A stretch of DNA of 64,000 nt from Vitellaria paradoxa (lineage: Eukaryota; Streptophyta; Magnoliopsida; Ericales; Sapotaceae), in the NCBI GenBank assembly GCA_019916065.1, contig CM034242.1, forward strand, positions 7,994,453 to 8,058,452, written 5' to 3'. The notes under the pieces are model-generated. The model was given only the letters and a program-made list of their open reading frames with translations. It was not told the DNA's origin and made no database searches. Position numbers and translations under genes: made by a program. Below are positions 57,431-64,000 of this stretch, in pieces (the stretch's first letter is position 1; each line of letters opens with the position of its first letter).

Positions 57431-59075
57431 GGGTTACTGTGGAAACAAGGTCAAAATAATAATAATAATAAATAAGTAAATAAATAAATAAATAAAACCT
57501 ATCGCCGGAGATATCACCAAGATTTGAAGCAAGCAATGGACTGTAGTGGTGCCGCCGCCCCCCGGGGGATAATGACAACCTAAGATCTGTTCGGTGTAAT
57601 TAAAAATAATAAAAATAACAAAAAATATAATTTAAAAATTTTTTTGACATTTGACATTTAACCACTAAATCATATTTTTCAGATATAAATAGTAAAACTT
57701 ATTTACTTTTACCTCAATTTTTTGGAGAGAGATACCATCTAAACGGTTTTTTTTTTGTTTCGTCGAAACGGTTTTATGTCTGAATTTATTAAAAATTATT
57801 AAAAAATTTTTAAATTTTATAAAAAAGTTACTGAGATTTGTGAAATGTTATTAGAATTTATAAAAATTTGTTGGGATATATAAATATATATAAATTTATA
57901 AAAATTTCATGAAATATAAAAAATGTAAAATGTGTTAAAAAATTGTTAAAATTTTAAAAAATTTTCAGTGTTTTCTAGAGTTTCTTGTTGTGTGTAATGG
58001 ACCTATTATAAAACGGCCACCCATTTGGTTATCTAGTGAATGTAGAGACAATAATTTCTCACATTGGCTTCAACGCTAGTTTGATTGAATAGGTTATACA
58101 ATCTTCATATATCTTTTCGTTTACAGGGGAAAATTTTTGAAGAGGGTAATAGATATTTAGAGTAATATATAAGTATCTTTACCGAGGAATATGTAATGAC
58201 AAAGAAAATTAAGAATGGATGTCTGAGATGTACAATAATTTTGGAAAATATATTTAAATATATATATATATATAGATATAGGAAGAAAAACATTGTTATT
58301 AATGGAAAGATTTTTCTTCAAATAATATTGTAATTTCTTTTTTTTTTTTTTTGTAATTCAGGATATCTGAATCAATTTGTGTATATCTCGATAATTGCTG
58401 AAGTTTTTAAGTTAAAGATCGAATAAACTTTTCAATAATTTTGAAAAAAATCAAACTAATAACTGTTAAAGAGTAACATAATTGAGTTAATTCTCAAAAT
58501 TAATATTACATTTTCGTGATAACATTCACTGTTAATTTGTTTATTTATTAATTTTTCAATCTTGAAGTACCCCATCCCTCCCCCCCCCCCCCCAGGGGGA
58601 AAGGATGGAAAATTGCCCAATCAGCCAAAGTGTGTTCATTAATTAATAAAATTCTAACTAGGTACTCGGCCACTTGGATGTAGACCGTCAAGTATCGTTA
58701 AAATATGACAACTAGCTAGTCCACAAATGCTCTCTCTCGTTCGTTTCTTGTTGTCCCATAACCACGAACCTTTTATGATGAAACTTCTCAACATGACCCC
58801 CAAAAAAAAAAAAAAAAATAAAAATAAAAATAAAAGCCTAAATTTGACGAAGGAAATGGTCGTCCACCATCGTATAGCTATTTTCGCCAACGACTTGAAC
58901 AAGACAAACTAATCTTGACTCTCCTTGCCTGCAAATAAATTTACAAGACTTCTGGAATAAAATATATGTGTATATATATTCAAAACAATAATCAAATTGA
59001 TGTGAAATATTTGTAATTTTTTATTTTAAAATAATAGAATATAAAACTTTATTTTGATTACAGAACTACTATCCG
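57431..59075. other. Upstream flank of the zinc-finger gene
   Basis: Contains an ATAA/TAAA microsatellite (57456-57495), a GC-rich spot (57551-57568), an AT-rich element-like block (57585-58005) and a C15 run (58580-58594). No gene seen. Confidence 0.45.
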
Positions 59076-59530
59076 CAGAACGAAACTAAGAATTTAGTAT
59101 GGGAGAATTAATTTTTATAAAATTTAATATTTCTTCAAACCTAAAAAATATAATCTCAGAATCAAACCCTCTATTTGAAAATCATCAACAAACAATGTAA
59201 ATTAATAGTTATGAATTTAAAAAAAAACAAGTAAATATATAAAATTGATTCACATACTCATTTAAAAATTATTCAATTGACTAAATCAAATTATTAATTG
59301 TCCAATTCAAGAATAAGTCTTATATCTTATTAATATGACAATTCAAGAATCAAGTTTTATATGTTAATAATCGTCCAAAGTAAAAGAGTTGAGATGGTCA
59401 TATTTAAAAAAAATAATATATTTATAAATATCTTATATTATACCAATAGATTTTTTTTCAAAATTTGGGGGCCATGACCTCCTATTGTCATAGTATATTG
59501 TCATAGTATAGGTCTATCTCTGTACCGCAA
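59076..59530. repeat. Dispersed hAT-like repeat, partner of the BCM intron 7 copy
   Basis: Starts CAGAACGAAACTAAGAATTTAGT, like plant hAT MITE ends, and aligns with 31660-32100 over its length. The right end and target duplication are unclear. Confidence 0.5.
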
Positions 59531-59617
59531 CATCATATTCTAATTCAACCTTTTTGTAAGTTTTGCTTCATTTAATAGTATTTTTACTATATTTTAAGCA
59601 TAAAGTTTTGATCTTAA

Positions 59618-60325
59618 GGGCCTGATTGGATAGTGCTAAAATTTCAGCGGAATAAGTTTTAGAGAGGGTATAAGATAAGAGGGGATATTATATTTAGAAG
59701 GCTGGCCCACATTAATGTAATGTTTATGGAGGGGGATAACTTTTGACTTGATTTGGATGTTTTATAAATAAGAGGGGGTGAATGATGGAACAAGCAGTCA
59801 AATGACTCTTTTGCCCTTGTGGTGTCCCAAACTTGGGTACCCATTAAATTAAATATTAAATTACAAAATCCACTCTATTTAATTATTTTTGGACAATTTG
59901 AAGTTATATTATTTATTTCATTGAAAATTTAATTTTTTATAAATTTATTTAAATAACTTTTTTTAACTATGTACTTTTGAATGGTTGGTTATTATCTAAT
60001 TTTTTTTAATTATATTTATTTTGACTTGTTGGCCTATCTATTATTTTTTTACTAACATTATATTTATTTTGATCAAGTTAACAATACTATTAACGAGAAC
60101 AAAAAAGTTAAAAACAAAGGGTTTAAAGAGGGATAACTTTTAGTTGTGGTTGAAAAGTGCCAAAAAATTATCTCTCAAGGGAGGGAAAATGGAGAAGACG
60201 GAAAAGCTAAGAGAGGAGAAGAGGGGGCAAATATTTGCCATCCAAACAATGACAAATATCATATCAAGGTGGGATCTACAGGTATAATTTTTGGGAGAAG
60301 GCTTTTCCTTCATCCAATCAGGCCC
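59618..60325. mobile_element. PIF/Harbinger-like non-autonomous element with TAA target, copy 2
   Basis: 708 bp with perfect 14-bp terminal inverted repeats (GGGCCTGATTGGAT) flanked on both sides by TAA (59615-59617 and 60326-60328). The 3-bp TWA duplication and GGGCC start are typical of PIF/Harbinger. It carries the same 61-codon frame as copy 1 (59844-59659, minus). Confidence 0.88.
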
Positions 60326-60328
60326 TAA

Positions 60329-62591
60329 ACTAGTAAAATTTAGCAACAACTTTAGCACAAGCACGCTATCTCCCTCTCCCGCTCTCGTTTCTAGTGAACA
60401 ACAAGGTTTGTATATAAAAATATATATGTTGGTTATATAAATCGAGGAATTATCTGTCAAATGCACATACTTACAGTTGTATTAATTATGGATCTTATCG
60501 CTGATCAAAAAAGGATATTCTCGACGGTCGGGTTGGCCTAACAAATCATATTCACTCATCAATTGTTGTAATTTTTTTAAATTAACCGACAAGAGGCTCT
60601 TTTAATCAAGACAAGTATAAGGTCCCCTACAAACCTTGGGGTAGGAAGGTTACAAAAAAATGTAAAGCTAGGTACTAGAGAGAAATTAACTGTGAATCTA
60701 TCTTATTATAGGAGAATATATATATATATATATATATATTACCATTTGCCTCATGTCTATATCAAACCAATTAGGTGATAATATATTTTAGTACTAATAT
60801 TGCTCGATCTGAAATTTCTAAGAAATTTGTTATATGAAAAATAGGAAATAAATTGGATTAAAACAATAAGGATTGGCATTAAGGAAACAGTTAGCTAGCT
60901 AGCTAGCTTGCCCTGGTTTTATACATACATATATGTGTGTGTGCGTGTGTGTAGATAGAGACTGATTTTATACGAATATATACCTAGTTTCTCGTGCTGC
61001 AAGCTTAATAAAACAATTAATGTGGGAAAATGTATTTTTTCTATTTTTCTCCACAATATTTTTATATAATTATATTTGAGTCTCTATAATATGTGAGGTA
61101 CAAATTTAATTAAATTTAATATATTTCATTAACTTTACATTTTGACTCAAATAATTAATCAAATTGAGGTTTTGTGCTATTTTTTTTTTATTGAAAGGAC
61201 ATGAAGTATTTTTTATTCAAACTCTAAAACTGTAAAATATAATCACTCCTGTATAAAATGATTAACAAAATTTCATGGTGAACAATCCAATATATAATTG
61301 ATTGATAACTTGATATATATACAAGATTGTTGACTTTTAAACAACTATTTCTCGTTTGAATATTGAAAATCATAGCTTTTTTAATTGATTAATTATAGTA
61401 TTCAGAATATTATAAAATTCAATTTTTTTAAATAACAAATTTGATACTTTATTCAAATAGTTTAATTAGACAATAGTGCAATGAAGAGCCATTACTATAA
61501 TTGATATGTTTTTCTTTTTTTTTTTTGGGGGCCAGGAGAGTGGTAGTTTTAAAACTATCTCGTTTGGAGTTAAAAAAATAAGGTAAATTGAGATAAAATG
61601 TGGTTTATGGTTAATTTTGACGTCATTTTTCTGAAAAGTTACAAACCGTGGAAACAGTTTTTCAAATCCGTTTCCACGAATTCAAAAAAATTCACAAAAA
61701 ATAGGAACAATGGTACTCGTTTGAAAACTTTTGACACAAAAAATATGATTGTATAAAAAATTTACATATTCGGTTAACCTACTTTCAAATTTTATTAGAA
61801 TTTTTTGAAATTAGTGATGACGGAAAAATTAGAGGTAGATGAGTTGTTAGAGATTTATAGAGTTTTGTAGAGTTTTATTTTATACCAAACGGAGCGGATT
61901 CAGCAATCACGAAAGAATATCGTAGTTACATATAAACCCGTTTGTGTTGAAATATAACCTCAGCAATAACTTTAAATCAACCTAATGGTCAATTTTTAGA
62001 TATGGGTTAAGTACAAAATACAACTAAACCTAAGTGAATCTTTTTTAACCAAAATATAATAAAAGAGAAATGTGCTATAACGTAATTAAGTTATTGTAAC
62101 TCTAATTATTACACCGATTGTTACTTTTTTTTTAATTATATTATATATTTTAAACACACCATTCATCATAAAAGAACATAAATTGTGAGAGATTGAATTA
62201 AAATATTTACACCGATTGTTTCTTAATTCCCAAAAATTTACTGGGAAGCTCTAATTTTCAACTTCGTTTTTCCCCCCACCCAATCTTAAAACAAATAGTT
62301 GAGTTGAGGTTTTAACGTACGTTTTGCATTCCTCAACCGGTATACGGCCGAATATATGTTATCAATTTCATGGGATTCACACTCGCGCGCGCACGAAGGA
62401 TATCAATTTCATGAGATTCTCTCTCTTTTCACTCTCGCACGGGTATCTCTGAGAGTTTAGTTCTGAAAATCGGCGTGTAACGTGGTTACTTAACATTTTT
62501 GTATTCCTTTTGTTCCCATTACACTATTTTTTTTTTTTTATTACACCTCTGTTACATTTTTTATTTTTTGTTATTATTATATTGACCATTA
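60329..62591. other. Intergenic, no gene recognised
   Basis: 61558-61895 looks like a larger relative of the recurring MITEs (CTCGTTTGGAGTTA ... ACCAAACGGAG). 62360-62425 contains a duplicated TATCAATTTCATGRGATTC. The rest is AT-rich. Confidence 0.45.
60895..60908. repeat. Self-complementary GCTA repeat
   Basis: A short run of GCTA units (AGCTAGCTAGCTAGCTAGCT-like), which is its own reverse complement. Confidence 0.85.
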
Positions 62592-63285
62592 TAGGGGTAG
62601 TCATCTTGACAGACCCATTTGAATCAGATCCATTTTTCGAACTTAATGAATGTGAGATTTGAATTTTTTAGAAATAAGATAAGATTTGGATTTTTTCTTT
62701 TAAATAATTCAGATATTGGATCAGACATGAGGATGGGACTACATTCGTCCTGATCTATTCAGAATTCGATAACTAATCCGAATCTACCCTGATTCACCCC
62801 AAATTCAATATTCGATACTTTTTGGAGATTGAAAAAATTAGGATTAAAATTTATGTTATGAACTATTATATTTTGTATTTGCTACTTTGAGTTAAGATAA
62901 TATTAGTACTTTAGATTTATGTATCTTTATTATGTATCAGTTCGTGAAAAGGTACTTTGATGAAATATTTATTTTAGATATATCTATGTATTATTTTGGT
63001 AAATTATTATTGTGATGACATTTATATATTATTTTGATTTTGGAGAGAAATTATTTGGTAGTAATAAGTTACATATACAATCAAGTTATGTATCAAGTTA
63101 GAGGCGGATTTGAAGGCGGATGGAAGGTTTGAATTCTCAGATATCCATGGATATATCCGTTCTCTATTTGGAGCGGAGATGGAGATCTAAAAAAATATCC
63201 GTTCGGAGTTCAGGGCTTGAAAGGTTCAAACTTTGAATTCGGATATTACTATATTCATCTCCGATTTACCTCGTTATCATCCCTA
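62592..63285. mobile_element. hAT-type non-autonomous element, copy 2
   Basis: 694 bp, similar over its whole length to 25287-25964, with ends TAGGGGTAGTCATC and, from the right, TAGGGATGATAACG. The flanking 8-mers GACCATTA and TATCATTA agree at 6 of 8 positions, so this copy is probably older than copy 1 or its target has mutated. Confidence 0.75.
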
Positions 63286-63829
63286 TATCATTATCGCTTT
63301 TTAAAATAATGTCTAGAGTTTAACTAATAATAGTAAATATAATATTTTTCCAAGTGAAATGAGATAAAAAATAATAAGAATAAAAATATAATTTATAAAT
63401 AATTAAGAAAAAAATAATTTTGAATAACTACTACAACTGAAGCTCAATAGTCGGTTCCATCCGCTACTGTATATATGCTCTCGTGGAGTTCTGTTCGACG
63501 GTGGCAACCAAGTGCATCTAGTGCTTTTCCATCTTTCGACTTCAATTTGTAGTTTTTCACCAATCATCTATTTTTTTTTTTAATTTCTAATTTTAATAAA
63601 TTTCCCAACCGTGCTGTCTAGCCAAGCTTATTAAGAAAAGTTCCAGAGCCACTCTTTAAGCAAGTTACGAATTCTAATAAAGGTACAAAGTCAGATATTA
63701 ATATCTAATGAGAGGGGCAAAACGGCTAAAAAATTTATGACAATCCATCCAATTTTTTATTTTAATTATTTTAAATTCAGAAATAATAAACATAGGATGA
63801 TTTAATACTAAATAAAGGGTGCGTTTGGA

Positions 63830-63976
63830 GTGACAAAAAGTGAAATAAATTGAGATAAAGTAAGATAATTTGTAAATTCATAATTCGTGCAGTAAGATAA
63901 AAAGTGAATAACTTTTAGATATTTTCAGAGATTTTTAAAAATTTTCGATTGTTTTTAGTAAATCAAACGCATCCAA
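63830..63976. mobile_element. Member of the recurring GTTCATAATT MITE family, best preserved
   Basis: Starts GGGTGCGTTTGGAGTGACAA and ends AATCAAACGCATCC, giving inverted ends of about 10 bp. The core ATTCATAATTCGTGCAGTAA begins at 63876. Confidence 0.65.
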
Positions 63977-64000
63977 AGTCATAAATAATAAAACTTGATA

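Overview
This window is nuclear DNA from a flowering plant. The genes are split by GT-AG introns, and the proteins belong to plant-specific families: an abscisic acid receptor, a chloroplast BCM-type membrane protein, a plant acetylornithine deacetylase and a SUPERMAN-type zinc finger with an EAR motif. The space between genes is very AT-rich and packed with small non-autonomous DNA transposons. I could not name the species.

Five protein genes are supported. From left to right: an intronless PYR1/PYL1-type ABA receptor (15631-16257, minus); a four-exon gene of unknown function encoding a 153-residue protein (21206-22144, minus), reconstructed here from spliced exons; a nine-exon BCM/CPBP-family gene (29022-32555, plus); a ten-exon acetylornithine deacetylase gene (33475-44313, minus), convergent with BCM; and an intronless C2H2 repressor-type zinc-finger gene (56619-57317, minus). 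From memory, the Arabidopsis counterparts PYR1 (At4g17870), BCM2 (At4g17840), NAOD (At4g17830) and a C2H2 gene (At4g17810) are near neighbours on chromosome 4. The window therefore looks like a conserved microsyntenic block expanded by transposons. The genes do not form one pathway: they serve ABA perception, chlorophyll homeostasis, arginine/ornithine metabolism and transcriptional repression.

Region by region: 1-11160 is gene-poor, with miniature elements including a Mutator-like MITE with a 9-bp target duplication (5802-6625) and a second element nested in it. 11169-14508 is a decayed CACTA-like transposon. 14780-15110 is a diverged tandem repeat next to the ABA receptor. 16258-21205 holds unassigned AT-rich DNA and a probable solo LTR (20601-21145) that ends 60 bp beyond the unknown gene's stop codon. 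22145-28700 holds a SINE-like unit, a hAT element with an 8-bp target duplication and a PIF/Harbinger-like element. Introns of BCM and NAOD carry further elements; NAOD intron 3 (about 4.5 kb) holds a broken RTE-type LINE and an LTR-retrotransposon fragment. 44314-56600 is repeats, including a 1.3-kb Harbinger-like element with a nearly pure A+T core. 57318-64000 holds second copies of the hAT and Harbinger-like elements.

I saw no convincing tRNA, rRNA, recognised microRNA or CRISPR array. I found no clearly new biological system. The strongest leads are the unannotated four-exon gene, the 18-nt in-frame microexon behind a 37-nt pyrimidine tract in NAOD, the missing second catalytic motif of the BCM protein, and the datable nested insertions.
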